Of a DNA stretch of 64,000 bases, positions 1-11,495 are shown piece after piece; within the stretch, counting starts at the first letter, position 1, and each line of letters starts with the position of its first letter. The notes beneath the pieces were generated by a model. It did not search any database and was not told the DNA's origin. It was given only the letters and a program-made list of their open reading frames with translations. The stretch comes from Clavibacter michiganensis (lineage in GTDB: Bacteria; Actinomycetota; Actinomycetes; Actinomycetales; Microbacteriaceae): the NCBI RefSeq assembly GCF_002151125.1, contig NZ_MDJZ01000015.1:186001-250000 (forward strand), in the 5' to 3' direction. The translations under genes and the position numbers were made by a program.

Positions 1-1164
1 CACCATGACGGCGTCGGCGTCGCGGGCCGCCTCCTGCCAGGTGTCGACGTAGGTGAGCTCCGGGAACCGGCGGCGCGAGTTCTCGTTGGCGTACGGGTCG
101 GTCGCGAGCACGCGCGCCCCCTGCAGCTGCAGCTGCGCGGAGATGCTGAGCGCGGGGGAGTCGCGCACGTCGTCCGACTCCGGCTTGAAGGCGAGGCCGA
201 GCACGGCGATGTTGCGCCCGAGGAGCGATCCGCCGCACACCTCGCGGGCCACGTCGACCGCCCGCACGCGGCGGCGCATGTTGATGGAGTCGACCTCGCG
301 GAGGAACGTGAGCGCCTGGTCGGCGCCGAGCTCGCCCGCGCGCGCCATGAACGCGCGGATGTCCTTCGGGAGGCAGCCGCCGCCGAAGCCGATGCCGGCG
401 TTGAGGAAGCGCCGTCCGATGCGGTCGTCGTACCCGATGGCGTCCGCGAGCTGGGTGACGTCGGCGCCCGTGGCCTCGCACACCTCCGCCATCGCGTTGA
501 TGAAGGAGATCTTGGTCGCGAGGAACGCGTTGGCCGACACCTTCACGAGCTCGGCGGTCTCGTAGTCGGTGGTGACCCGGGCCGTGCCCGTGGCGAGCGC
601 CGTGGCGTAGACCTCGTCGAGGACGGCGCGCGCCGCCTCGCCGGTCTCGCCCGCGGGCAGGCCGTACACGAATCGGTCGGGCGTGAGCGTGTCCTCGATG
701 GCGAATCCCTCGCGGAGGAACTCCGGGTTCCACATCAGGATCGCTCCGGGCACGCGCGCGTGGACGCGCTCCGCCAGGCGTCGCGCGGTGCCGACGGGCA
801 CGGTCGACTTCCCGGCGATGACGTCGCCGTCGACGAGATGGGGGGTGAGCGCGTCGACCGCGGCATCCACGTACGTCATGTCGGCGGCGTTCTCGCCGCG
901 CCTCTGCGGCGTCCCCACGGCGACGAAGTGCACGCGGGCTCCCGCCGCCTCGGCGATGTCCGTGGTGAAGCGGAGACGCCCCGTGGCGAGCTGCTCGGTG
1001 AGCAGCTCCGGCAGCCCGGGCTCGAAGAACGGGGCGACGCCGGACTGCAGAGCGGCGATCTTGCCGGCGTCCACGTCGACGGCGACGACCTCATGGCCGA
1101 GCCTGCTCATGCTCGCGGCGTGGACCGCACCGAGGTAGCCGCAGCCGATGACAGAAATGCGCAC
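1..1164 (-). CDS. ugd: UDP-glucose 6-dehydrogenase (C-terminus off the left edge)
   Basis: Oxidises UDP-glucose to UDP-glucuronate with two NAD+, feeding capsule or exopolysaccharide synthesis in the cytoplasm. The reverse strand from the GTG at 1164 reads VRISVIGCGYLGAV, an N-terminal Rossmann motif (Gly7-x-Gly9-xx-Gly12). The catalytic segment FGGGCLPKD places the nucleophilic cysteine at about residue 264. 388 residues are visible; family members are about 430-450, so some 45-60 C-terminal residues lie outside the window. The GTG start sits directly before the nucleotide-binding strand, which leaves little room for a later start. A GDP-mannose dehydrogenase relative is possible but less likely. 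It lies downstream of treZ on the same strand but 167 bp away, with its own -10-like box. Confidence 0.93.
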   Translation of the reverse strand, partial: MRISVIGCGYLGAVHAASMSRLGHEVVAVDVDAGKIAALQSGVAPFFEPGLPELLTEQLATGRLRFTTDIAEAAGARVHFVAVGTPQRRGENAADMTYVDAAVDALTPHLVDGDVIAGKSTVPVGTARRLAERVHARVPGAILMWNPEFLREGFAIEDTLTPDRFVYGLPAGETGEAARAVLDEVYATALATGTARVTTDYETAELVKVSANAFLATKISFINAMAEVCEATGADVTQLADAIGYDDRIGRRFLNAGIGFGGGCLPKDIRAFMARAGELGADQALTFLREVDSINMRRRVRAVDVAREVCGGSLLGRNIAVLGLAFKPESDDVRDSPALSISAQLQLQGARVLATDPYANENSRRRFPELTYVDTWQEAARDADAVMV

Positions 1165-1246
1165 GAGTGTCCGTTCCCTGGAGTTGGTGCCGCGGACTGC
1201 ACATGCGGGAACCTCGTCGGCGTGCCCCCCAGCCCCGGCCAGGACG

Positions 1247-1252
1247 AACCTA
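1247..1252 (-). promoter_or_regulatory. Candidate -10 box for ugd
   Basis: The reverse strand reads TAGGTT, matching the actinobacterial TANNNT -10 consensus, about 80 nt upstream of the ugd GTG. No convincing -35 is visible. Inference from consensus only. Confidence 0.4.
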
Positions 1253-1273
1253 GCACGCGGCGTGGACGACGGA

Positions 1274-1308
1274 GGGCGGGGCCCGGCGGGCGCTCGCGCA
1301 CCCCGCCC
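1274..1308 (-). terminator. Candidate hairpin after treZ
   Basis: An 8-bp inverted repeat (GGGCGGGG / CCCCGCCC) flanks a GC-rich loop just beyond the treZ stop codon. There is no U tract. It could end the glgX-treY-treZ message. In DNA this GC-rich such stems arise often, so support is weak. Confidence 0.35.
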
Positions 1309-1331
1309 GACCCCGCCCCCGGCGCGGTGGA

Positions 1332-3134
1332 TCAGGCCAGCAGGGCCTCCGCGGAGTCCGCCACCGGGCCGAGGATCGCGGCCGAGCGCGCGGGCAGCAC
1401 GACCTCGTCGTCGCCGAGGTGGACTCCGGCCGCGGTCGCGAGCAGGAGCGCGGGACGCTCGCCCACGACGGGCACGCGCCGCTCCTCGTCGGACAGGTTC
1501 ACCACGATGGACAGCTCGCCGCGGTCCATCACCAGCAGCCGCGCCTCCTCGTGCACCTCGACCTCGACCTCGGCGAACCGGGGGTCGGTGAGGTCCGGGT
1601 GGGCGCGGCGCAGGCGGATCAGCTCGCCGTACAAGGCGAACAGGCGGGCGTGCCGCGAGTCGGCCGCCTCGGCGCCGTAGAGCTCCGACCAGTCGAGCTT
1701 GGAGTCCTGGAACGTGGAGAGGTCCTGCGGGTTCGGCACGACCGACTCGTCCCAGCCCATCTTGGCGAACTCCGCGATGCGGCCCTTCGCGGTCGCCTCG
1801 CCGAGGTCGTGCTCCGGGTGCGACGTGAAGAACTGCCACGGCGTGGTCGCGCCCCACTCCTCGCCCATGAACAGCATCGGCGTGAAGGGCGACGTGAGCG
1901 TCAGCACCGCGGCCAGCGCGAGCCCGCCCTCGTCGAGCGTCGCCGTGAGGCGGTCGCCCGTGGCGCGGTTGCCGATCTGGTCGTGGTTCTGGTTCGCGAC
2001 CACGAGGCGGTGCGCCGGGATCCGCTCGGTGTCGAGCGGTCGCCCGTGCACGCGGCCACGGAACGACGACCAGGTGCCGTCGTGGAAGAACCCGCGTGTG
2101 ATGACCTTGGCGAGCGCCTCGAGCGAGGCGAAGTCCTCGTAGTAGCCCGTGGTCTCGCCCGTGAGCGCGACGTGGACGGCGTGGTGGAAGTCGTCGCTCC
2201 ACTGCGCGTCGAGCCCGTAGCCGTGCGCCTCGCGGGACGTGATGAGCTTCGGGTCGTTGAGGTCGGACTCCGCGATGAGCGTCAGCGGACGGCCGACGTG
2301 CGCGGACAGCACGTCCACCTGCACCGCGAGCTCCTCGAGGAGGTGCGTGGCGGTGTCGTCGACGAGCGCGTGCACCGCGTCCAGCCGCAGCGCGTCGACG
2401 TGGTAGTCGCCGAGCCACATGAGGGCGTTGTCGATGATGTACTCGCGCACCGGGCCCGAGTCCTCGCCGTCGAGGTTGAGGCTGGATCCCCACGTGTTCG
2501 CCGACGCCTCGTGCAGGTACGGGCCGAACACGGGCAGGTAGTTGCCCGACGGGCCCAGGTGGTTGTAGACGACGTCCTGCACGACGCCGAGGCCGCGTGC
2601 GTGGCACGCGTCGACGAAGCGCTGGTACGCCTCGGGCCCGCCGTACGTCTCCTGCACCGTGTACCAGAGGACGCCGTCGTAGCCCCAGTTGTGCGTGCCG
2701 TTGAAGCCGTTCACCGGCAGCACCTCGACCAGGTCGACGCCGAGGGCGACGAGGTGGTCGAGCCGGTCGATCGCGGAGTCGAGGGTGCCCTCGGGGGTGA
2801 AGGTGCCGACGTGCATCTCGTAGATCACGGCGCCGGCGAGCTGGCGGCCGGTCCAGGCCTGGTCGGTCCACGCGAACGACGACGGGTCGTACGTGCGCGA
2901 GCGGCCGTGGACGCCCTCGGGCTGGCGGCGCGAGCGCGGGTCAGGCAGCGGGGTGTCGGAGTCGTCCACGAGGTAGCCGTAGTCGAGGTCCCCGGAGGGC
3001 AGGGCCTCGGCGCGCTCGGCGTCGAGGGTCCACCAGCCGTCGCCCGTGGGGGAGAGCGGCAGGCGCTCATCCCCGACGGACAGAGCCAGGGTGCGGGCCT
3101 TCGGGGCCCAGATGTCGAAGCGGTCGTCGGTCAT
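1332..3134 (-). CDS. treZ: Malto-oligosyltrehalose trehalohydrolase
   Basis: Hydrolyses the alpha-1,4 bond next to the terminal trehalose of maltooligosyltrehalose, releasing trehalose; last step of the TreX-TreY-TreZ route. The 600-residue product starts [16 protein letters not shown] (an N-terminal beta domain, E set fold) and continues into a GH13 barrel. Visible catalytic positions are Asp252 (in LRLDAVHAL, nucleophile), Glu289 (LIAESD, acid/base) and Asp385 (NHDQIGN, transition-state aspartate). The ATG at 3134 lies 2 nt after the treY stop (TGAGCATG), so translation is probably coupled. Length is normal for TreZ. A glycogen branching enzyme is excluded by the short N-terminus and by the neighbouring treY. 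Confidence 0.96.
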   Translation of the reverse strand: MTDDRFDIWAPKARTLALSVGDERLPLSPTGDGWWTLDAERAEALPSGDLDYGYLVDDSDTPLPDPRSRRQPEGVHGRSRTYDPSSFAWTDQAWTGRQLAGAVIYEMHVGTFTPEGTLDSAIDRLDHLVALGVDLVEVLPVNGFNGTHNWGYDGVLWYTVQETYGGPEAYQRFVDACHARGLGVVQDVVYNHLGPSGNYLPVFGPYLHEASANTWGSSLNLDGEDSGPVREYIIDNALMWLGDYHVDALRLDAVHALVDDTATHLLEELAVQVDVLSAHVGRPLTLIAESDLNDPKLITSREAHGYGLDAQWSDDFHHAVHVALTGETTGYYEDFASLEALAKVITRGFFHDGTWSSFRGRVHGRPLDTERIPAHRLVVANQNHDQIGNRATGDRLTATLDEGGLALAAVLTLTSPFTPMLFMGEEWGATTPWQFFTSHPEHDLGEATAKGRIAEFAKMGWDESVVPNPQDLSTFQDSKLDWSELYGAEAADSRHARLFALYGELIRLRRAHPDLTDPRFAEVEVEVHEEARLLVMDRGELSIVVNLSDEERRVPVVGERPALLLATAAGVHLGDDEVVLPARSAAILGPVADSAEALLA

Positions 3135-3136
3135 GC

Positions 3137-5478
3137 TCAGCTCCCGGGGGTGAGGTCGGCGGCGGTGGATGCGGGCGCGAGGATCGCGACCGGGTAGTCG
3201 GCGAGGAGCGCCGCGACGGACACGCGCCCGCCGTCGAGGCGGCGACCGCTCACGTGGTCGACGAGCTCGCCGTAGGGCAGCGTGATCGTGGTGGATCCCC
3301 ACCCGCCGCCGGACTCCAGCCCGACGGGCAGGCGGGTGGCGACGGTGATCGCCCCGCCGCGGTCGAAGGCGATGACGTGCGCCGCCGCGTCGCCGGTGGC
3401 GCGCACGGGCTCGTAGCCCGTGAAGAGCTCCGGGTGGTCGCGGCGGAGGCGGAGCGCGCGCGCCGTGACGAGGAGCTTGGCGGCGCCCGTCTCGTCGATC
3501 GCGGGCTCGGCGCCCTTGAGGACGGCGTCGAGGGCGGCGCGGCGCATGCCGAAGTCGACCTCGCGGCGGTTGTCGGGATCCACGAGGCTCGTCTCCCACA
3601 GCTCGCTGCCCTGGTAGACGTCGGGCATGCCGGGTGCCGTGAGCTGGATGGCCTTCGCCGCCAGCGCGTTCGACCAGCCGGGGCCGGAGAGGCGGTCGTA
3701 GAGCCCGCCGACGATCGTGCGGGCGCGCGGGTCGTCGAACGCGGCGTCGACGAGCGCGTGCATGCGCTCCTCGAAGGCCTCGTCGGGCGCGGTCCACGTG
3801 GTCGAGTCGCCGGCCTCGCGTGACGCCTTCTCGGCGTACGCGTGGAGGCGCTCGCGCGACGCGGGCCAGGTGCCGACGAGCGTCTGCCAGAGCAGGTTCT
3901 CGAACGGGCCGTCGCCGGTGGGCGCGACCTCGCGCAGCTGGCCGAGCGCGTCGCGCCAGGCCTCCGGCGTCTCGGAGAGCACGTCGATGCGGGCCCGGAC
4001 GTCCTCGCCGCGCTTGGTGTCGTGCGTGGAGAGCGTCGTCATCGCGTGCGGCGCGATGCGGTGGCGCTCCTGCTGGCGCGCGTGGAAGTCGTCGACGTCG
4101 ATCGCGAAGATCGACGGGTCGGCGCCGACCTCGTTGAGGGAGACGAGGCGCGAGTAGCGGTAGAACGCGGTGTCCTCGACGCCCTTGGCCATGACCATGC
4201 CGCTCGTCTGCTGGAAGCGCTGCGCGACGAGGGTGGACGGATCCGACAGCTGCGGCATGAGCGCGTCGATGGTGGCGACGAGGTCGGGCCGGCTGGTGCG
4301 GGCGGCCTCGGCGGCCTCCTCGAGGTGCTGGATCCCGCCGGGCAGGTAGCTGCGGTAGACGGGGAAGGTCGCGAGCAGCTCGGCGAGCGCGTCGGCGGCG
4401 TCCGTGGGAGCGTCCTCCACGAGGCGCTCGAGGCGGAGCACCTCGCTGCGGAGGATCCCGTCGGCGATGCCGCGCTTCGTGCCGCGGATCATGTCGGCCC
4501 AGCTCGTGAGCTCGCCCTGCGGCAGCCCGCGGAGCGACGCCTCGAGGTGATCGAGCTCGACCTGGCCGTCGGGGTCGACGAGCACGCGGTCGATCTCCGC
4601 GAGCGCGTCGTAGCCCGTGGTGCCGGCGGTGGCCCAGTCGGTGGGCAGCGTCTCGCCGGGCTCGAGGATCTTCTCCACGAGTACGTACGCGCCGCCCGTG
4701 ATGCGGGCGAGGTCGTCGAGGTAGCCCTTCGGGTCCAGCAGGCCGTCCGGGTGGTCGACCCGGAGCCCGTCGGCGAGGCCCTCGCGGAACCAGCGGGAGA
4801 TCTCGGCGTGCGACTCCTCGAACACGCGCGGCAGCTCGACGCGGATTCCCGCGAGCGTGTTGACGGCGAAGAAGCGGCGGTAGTTGAGCTCGGCGTCGGC
4901 GCGACGCCAGTTGACCAGCTCGTAGGACTGGCGCGCGTGCACCGTGCGGGCGTCCGCGTCGTCCTCGGCCGTGCCGGGCGCGACGGGGAACCGCTGGTCG
5001 TAGTAGCGGAGCTCGACGGTGCCGTCGTCGCCGCGGACGAGCATCAGCTCGTCCAGCTCGGACTCGCCGTCGCCGAGCACGGGGATCCGCACCTTGCCGC
5101 CGCCGAAGTCCCAGTCCACGTCGAACGCGTCGGCGTAGCGGCTCGCGGTGCCGTGCGTGAGGAGGTCCCACCACCAGACGCTCTCGACGGGCGTCGCGAC
5201 GCCGACGTGGTTCGGGACGATGTCCACGAGCACGCCGAGGCCCAGCTCGTGGGCGCGGTCCGCGACGGCCTTCATGCCCGCGGCGCCGCCGCGGGAGGGG
5301 TCGACCTGCGAGTGGTCGACGACGTCGTAGCCGTGGTCGGATCCGGGCTCGGCCGCGAGGATCGGGCTGAGGTACACCCAGTCCGCGCCGAGGTCCTTCA
5401 CGTACGGCAGCTGCTCGGCCACGGCGGCGAGGTCGAACGACTCCCGCACCTGGAACCGGTAGGTGGAGATGGGGGTTC

Positions 5479-5482
<4 letters not shown>
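3137..5482 (-). CDS. treY: Malto-oligosyltrehalose synthase
   Basis: Intramolecular transglucosidase that turns the reducing-end alpha-1,4 linkage of a maltodextrin into alpha,alpha-1,1, making maltooligosyltrehalose. The 781-residue GH13 protein opens [11 protein letters not shown] and carries RVDHPDGL (Asp243, nucleophile), LVEKIL (Glu270, acid/base) and [14 protein letters not shown], a signature of TreY. The start is a TTG at 5482; its TTGA overlaps the glgX stop by 4 nt, so it is expected to be read by ribosomes finishing glgX. It is followed by treZ after 2 nt. Confidence 0.96.
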
Positions 5483-7683
<2,201 letters not shown>

Positions 7684-7876
7684 GTGGTCCTCCAGTTGGG
7701 TCGACTCGTCCGCCGACGGCGCGCGGGGGTGCGTGCACGGGGTCCGTCGGGGGCGGGGCAGGCGGTGGATCCGCGTGGCCGCAGCGGCAGGGAGGCCGGA
7801 TGCGACGCAGCGACGCACCAGGGGCGAGGGTACCGTGAGGACCCGGATCGCCCCGCATCCATCGGGCGTCGCGGGG

Positions 7877-7882
7877 TACGGT
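7877..7882 (+). promoter_or_regulatory. -10 box, leaderless-type, GerW-like gene
   Basis: TACGGT lies 7 nt before the ATG at 7890, the spacing at which transcription would start at the start codon. No -35 is obvious. Confidence 0.45.
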
Positions 7883-7889
7883 GGGACGC

Positions 7890-8222
7890 ATGACCAACCT
7901 CGTCGCACAGCTCGCAGAGAACGTGAAGAACGCCGGAGTGGGGACGGTCTACGGCGACCCCCTCGACATCGACGGCTCGACCATCGTGCCCGTGGCATTC
8001 GCCTGGTACGGCTTCGGCGGGGGCAGCGACCTCCCCGACTCCGAGGGCAACGTCGCGGGCGGCGGCGGCGGGGGCGGCGCCACGTGGCCGATCGGCGCCT
8101 ACGTCGCCACCGACGGCGAGGTGCGCTTCCAGCCCAACGTCATCGCGCTGCTCCCGGTGGCCACGCCCGTCATCTGGATCTCGGGCAAGGTCCTCGTCAA
8201 GCTCATCAAGACGCTCAAGTAG
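7890..8222 (+). CDS. GerW/YtfJ-like protein
   Basis: 110 residues, starting MTNLVAQLAENVKNAG. The order of short motifs VYGDP, DGSTIVPVAF, GFGGGS, a run of glycines (GGGGGGG near residue 55), and GEVRFQPN matches the GerW/YtfJ family (PF09579), known from Bacillus spore germination but also present in non-sporulating actinobacteria, where the role is unknown. The C-terminus holds a short hydrophobic stretch (VIALLPVATPVIWI) followed by Lys-rich residues. No signal peptide. A GTG lies 9 nt further upstream at 7881, but the ATG has better support from the nearby -10 box. Single-gene unit ending in a perfect palindrome. Family call by eye. Confidence 0.8.
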   Translation: MTNLVAQLAENVKNAGVGTVYGDPLDIDGSTIVPVAFAWYGFGGGSDLPDSEGNVAGGGGGGGATWPIGAYVATDGEVRFQPNVIALLPVATPVIWISGKVLVKLIKTLK

Positions 8223-8243
8223 CCCTCCTTTCACGACCACCGC

Positions 8244-8275
8244 GGAGCGCGGGTGCCCGCGGGCACCCGCGCTCC
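8244..8275 (+). terminator. Perfect 32-nt palindrome after GerW-like gene
   Basis: Two 16-nt arms form a GC hairpin starting 21 nt after the stop codon at 8222. No U tract follows. Intrinsic terminators without a U tract are common in actinobacteria, so termination is plausible. Confidence 0.6.
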
Positions 8276-8329
8276 CGTGCGTCCGGGGCCGTGCTCGCGC
8301 CCTGCGCCCCGGGCGCGTCGACCGCGCGC

Positions 8330-8335
8330 TAGGCT
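8330..8335 (+). promoter_or_regulatory. -10 box of the ykoEDC leader
   Basis: TAGGCT, 12 nt before the first riboswitch helix, predicts a transcript starting near 8342, so that the RNA begins with the aptamer. No clear -35 element. Confidence 0.55.
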
Positions 8336-8342
8336 CACCGTG

Positions 8343-8433
8343 AACACGGGAGTCCGGTGAGCCGGGCTGAGAGGAAGATCACCAATCTTCGACCGTCGAA
8401 CCTGATCTGGATCATGCCAGCGCAGGGAGGCTT
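8343..8433 (+). promoter_or_regulatory. TPP riboswitch (THI element)
   Basis: The aptamer core is recognisable: GCTGAGAGG after a P1/P2 arm, then ACCGTCGAACCTGATCTGG and ATGCCAGCGCAGGGAGG, the conserved pyrimidine- and pyrophosphate-sensing strands of the TPP class (Rfam RF00059). It lies 47 nt before the ykoE ATG. No terminator hairpin with a U tract is visible in that gap, so control is probably at translation initiation through the GAAGG ribosome site near 8467, although this is inference. Binding of thiamine pyrophosphate should switch off the transporter genes. Confidence 0.95.
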
Positions 8434-8479
8434 CCATCTCGCACCCGTGCCCTCTTCCACTCCTTCGAAGGGCACGTCA

Positions 8480-9139
8480 ATGACCGCATCACCCTCCTCC
8501 ACCGCATCCGCCCCGTCCGGCGCCCCCGACACCGGCCCGCGCGCACTCCGCTCCGGCCTCCGCGCCCGCTGGCGGGTCATCGACATCGTCGTCGCCAGCG
8601 TCCTCGGCGTCGCGTGCGGCCTCGTCTTCGTCCTCTGGAACACGGCGTCCGTGCCGGTGAGCGGCTTCTTCCAGCCGCTGCTGCCGGGTCTGCAGGCCCT
8701 CGCGGGCGGCGGCTGGCTCTTCGCGGGCGTCCTCACGGGCATCGTGATCCGCAAGCCTGGCGCGGCCCTGTACGGCGAGCTGCTCGCGGCCTTCGTGTCG
8801 ATGCTCGTCGGCAACGTCTGGGGCGTGGGCACGCTCCTCTCCGGCCTCACCCAGGGCCTCGGCGCGGAGCTCGTGCTCCTCGTCTTCCTCTACGCGAACT
8901 GGCGCGCCTACGTGGCCGTGCTCGCGGGCATGGGCGCCGGGCTCGGGATGGCGATCACCGACCTCATCACCTACTACCCGGGATCCACGCCGCTGTTCGC
9001 CACGATCTACACGACGGCGGCGCTCGTCTCGGGCGCGGTCATCGCCGGCCTGCTCTCCTGGCTCGTCGCCCGGGCGCTCGCCCGCACCGGCGCGCTCTCG
9101 CGCTTCGCCTCGGGCCGCGACACCGCGGCCCGCGTCTGA
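8480..9139 (+). CDS. ykoE: ECF transporter S component YkoE (thiamine precursor)
   Basis: Membrane substrate-binding subunit of the YkoEDC energy-coupling-factor importer, thought to carry hydroxymethylpyrimidine or thiamine-like precursors. The 219-residue protein has a short Ser/Pro-rich N-terminus followed by about six hydrophobic segments (for instance IDIVVASVLGVACGLVFVLW and LVLLVFLYANWRAYVAVLAG). A larger open frame starts inside the riboswitch at 8357, but the ATG at 8480 follows the GAAGG ribosome site with normal spacing and gives the family length. The riboswitch and the two following genes support the assignment. Confidence 0.92.
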   Translation: MTASPSSTASAPSGAPDTGPRALRSGLRARWRVIDIVVASVLGVACGLVFVLWNTASVPVSGFFQPLLPGLQALAGGGWLFAGVLTGIVIRKPGAALYGELLAAFVSMLVGNVWGVGTLLSGLTQGLGAELVLLVFLYANWRAYVAVLAGMGAGLGMAITDLITYYPGSTPLFATIYTTAALVSGAVIAGLLSWLVARALARTGALSRFASGRDTAARV

Positions 9140-9141
9140 CC

Positions 9142-10704
9142 GTGCGGCGGCCGGATCGTCGACCGGCGTCCGTCGGCGCATCCCGCGTCGGGCTCGGCGG
9201 GCCCGAAGCGTCGGCCGAGGCCTCGGGCGGTGCCTCCGTGCGGGCCGAGGGCTGGGGCTGGCGGCACGCCGGCCGGAGCGCGTGGGCCGTCCGCGACGTC
9301 GACCTCGCGATCGAGCCGGGGGAGCGCGTCCTCCTGCTCGGCGCGTCCGGTGCGGGCAAGACCACGCTCATGCACGCCCTCGCGGGCGTCCTCGGCGGTG
9401 ACGACGAGGGGGAGACCCTCGGCTCGCTGCGCGTGGACGGGCAGGATCCGACCACCCGGCGGGGCCGCGCCGGCCTCGTGCTGCAGGACCCGGACGCGCA
9501 GGTGATCCTGTCCCGCGTCGGCGACGACGTCGCGTTCGGCTGCGAGAACCTCGGCGTCCCCCGCGAGGAGATCTGGGTCCGCGTCCGCGCGGCGCTCGAC
9601 GCCGTCGGCCTCGACGTCGCCCTCGACCGCTCCACGACCGCGCTCTCCGGCGGCCAGAAGCAGCGCCTCGCCCTCGCCGGGGTCCTCGCCATGCGCCCCG
9701 GCCTCCTCCTCCTCGACGAGCCGACGGCGAACCTCGACCCCGAGGGCGTCGGCGAGGTGCGGCGCGCCGTCGAGTCCGTGGTCGAGCGGACCGGCGCGAC
9801 CCTCGTGGTCATCGAGCACCGGGTCGCGGTGTGGCAGGACCTCGTCGACCGGGTGGTGGTGCTCGCCGCCGACGGCGGGATCCTCGCCGACGGCGCGCCC
9901 GACGACGTCCTCCGCGACCAGGGCGCGTCGCTCGCCGCCGCCGGCGTCTGGGTGCCGGGGCGGGAGCCCGCCGCGCCCGTGCGGGAGCGGGCCGCGACGG
10001 ACGCGCTCGTGCGCGCGGAGGGCCTCGCCGTCGGGCGCGGCGGGCCGCGCGGCACCGTCGTCGCCGACGGCATCGACGCGGCGCTCTCCTCCGGCCGGGT
10101 CACCGCGCTCACCGGGCCGAACGGCGGAGGCAAGAGCACGCTCGCGCTGACCCTCGGCGGCCTGCTGCCCCCGCTGTCCGGCCGGGTCGTCGCGGAGGCG
10201 GGCCTCGCCGACGGGCTCGGCGCGGATCCCGCCGCCTGGCGGTCCCGCGAGCTGGCCTCCCGCATCGGGACCGTGTTCCAGGACCCCGAGCACCAGTTCC
10301 TCGCCGCCACCGTCCGCGCGGAGCTCGAGGTGGGGCCCCGCGCCGTGGGCATGGATGCCGCGGACGCCGCGCGCCGCGTGGACGAGCTGCTCCTCCGCCT
10401 GCGCCTCGACGGCCTCGCGCAGGCCAACCCCTTCACCCTCTCCGGCGGCGAGAAGCGGCGCCTCTCCGTCGCGACGGCACTCGCGACGGCGCCCCGGCTC
10501 CTCGTCCTCGACGAGCCGACGTTCGGGCAGGACGCCCGGACGTGGGCCGAGCTCGTCGAGCTCCTCGCCGACCTCGTCGACCGCGAGGGCGTCGGCGTCC
10601 TCGCCGTCACCCACGACGCGGACCTCGTCCGTGCGCTGGCCGACGACGTCCTCCGCCTCGACGCCGCCCCGGACCGGGCCGGCCGCCTCGAGGTCGTGCG
10701 ATGA
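9142..10704 (+). CDS. ykoD: ECF transporter ATPase YkoD (two ABC domains)
   Basis: Fused energising ATPases of the same importer. 520 residues with two ABC cassettes: Walker A GASGAGKT at about 67-74 with LSGGQKQR and LLLLDEPTANLDPEG, then a second Walker A GPNGGGKS at about 325-332 with LSGGEKRRLS and LVLDEPTFGQD. The start is taken as the GTG at 9142, 3 nt past the ykoE stop. A later GTG (near 9239) would remove a low-complexity N-terminus of about 32 residues, so the exact start is uncertain. It overlaps ykoC by 4 nt (ATGA). Confidence 0.92.
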   Translation: MRRPDRRPASVGASRVGLGGPEASAEASGGASVRAEGWGWRHAGRSAWAVRDVDLAIEPGERVLLLGASGAGKTTLMHALAGVLGGDDEGETLGSLRVDGQDPTTRRGRAGLVLQDPDAQVILSRVGDDVAFGCENLGVPREEIWVRVRAALDAVGLDVALDRSTTALSGGQKQRLALAGVLAMRPGLLLLDEPTANLDPEGVGEVRRAVESVVERTGATLVVIEHRVAVWQDLVDRVVVLAADGGILADGAPDDVLRDQGASLAAAGVWVPGREPAAPVRERAATDALVRAEGLAVGRGGPRGTVVADGIDAALSSGRVTALTGPNGGGKSTLALTLGGLLPPLSGRVVAEAGLADGLGADPAAWRSRELASRIGTVFQDPEHQFLAATVRAELEVGPRAVGMDAADAARRVDELLLRLRLDGLAQANPFTLSGGEKRRLSVATALATAPRLLVLDEPTFGQDARTWAELVELLADLVDREGVGVLAVTHDADLVRALADDVLRLDAAPDRAGRLEVVR

Positions 10705-11495
10705 GCGCCGGCCCCGCCGCGGCCGTCCCCGTCGCCCGCGCGACCGGCCTCGCCGCGGTGAACCCCGTCGCGCGCCTGGCGGCCGCCCTCGTGCTGACGC
10801 TCGCCCTCGTGCTGAGCCTCGACGTGGTCTCGGCCGGCGCGGCGCTCGTCCTCGAGCTGCTGCTCCTGCCCTTCGCGGGGATCCGGCCGCGCGCGTTCCT
10901 CGTCCGCGGCATCCCCATCTGGATCGCGGCCCCCGGCGCCGGCCTCACGATCCTGCTCTACGGCCGCACGTCCGGCGACGTCTACGCCCAGTTCCTGCTC
11001 GTGGTCGTGAGCGAGGGCTCGGTGCTGCTGGCGGTGGCGACGACGCTGCGCGTGCTGGCCATCGGCGTCGCGTCGCTCATCCTCTTCTCGAACGTGGATC
11101 CCACGGACCTCGCCGACGGCCTGGCGCAGGTCGGGCGGCTGCCGTCGCGCTTCGTGCTCGGGGCCCTCGCGGGCGTCCGGCTCGTCGGCCTGCTCCTCGA
11201 CGACTGGCGCTCGCTCGAGCTCGCCCGCCGCGCGCGGGGCGTGGCCGACCGCGGCCGCGTCCGCCGGTTCGCCGGCCAGGCCTTCGCCCTCCTCGTGCTC
11301 TCGATCCGGCGCGGCAGCAAGCTGGCGACCGCGATGGAGGCCCGGGGCTTCGGCGGGAGCACCGCCCGCACGTGGGCGCGCCCCAGCGTGGTCGGTCGGC
11401 GCGAGGCGCTCGTGCTCGCCGTGGCCGTGCTCGTCGCCGCCGGCTCGGTGACCGCGGCCGTGGCCGCGGGGACGTGGGACTTCGTTGCGGCCTGA
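10701..11495 (+). CDS. ykoC: ECF transporter T component YkoC
   Basis: Transmembrane coupling subunit linking YkoE to the YkoD ATPases. 264 residues with several hydrophobic helices (ARLAAALVLTLALVLSLDVV and FVLGALAGVRLVGLLLDDW) and the Ala/Arg-Gly helices characteristic of EcfT proteins: LARRARG near residue 175 and AMEARGFGG near 211. The ATG overlaps the ykoD stop (ATGA), indicating translational coupling. Clearly part of the riboswitch operon. Confidence 0.9.
   Translation: MSAGPAAAVPVARATGLAAVNPVARLAAALVLTLALVLSLDVVSAGAALVLELLLLPFAGIRPRAFLVRGIPIWIAAPGAGLTILLYGRTSGDVYAQFLLVVVSEGSVLLAVATTLRVLAIGVASLILFSNVDPTDLADGLAQVGRLPSRFVLGALAGVRLVGLLLDDWRSLELARRARGVADRGRVRRFAGQAFALLVLSIRRGSKLATAMEARGFGGSTARTWARPSVVGRREALVLAVAVLVAAGSVTAAVAAGTWDFVAA

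Noticed and set aside
8357-8479. Upstream extension of YkoE beginning at a GTG inside the TPP aptamer
   Set aside because: It would translate the riboswitch; a later ATG with a ribosome site gives the family length.
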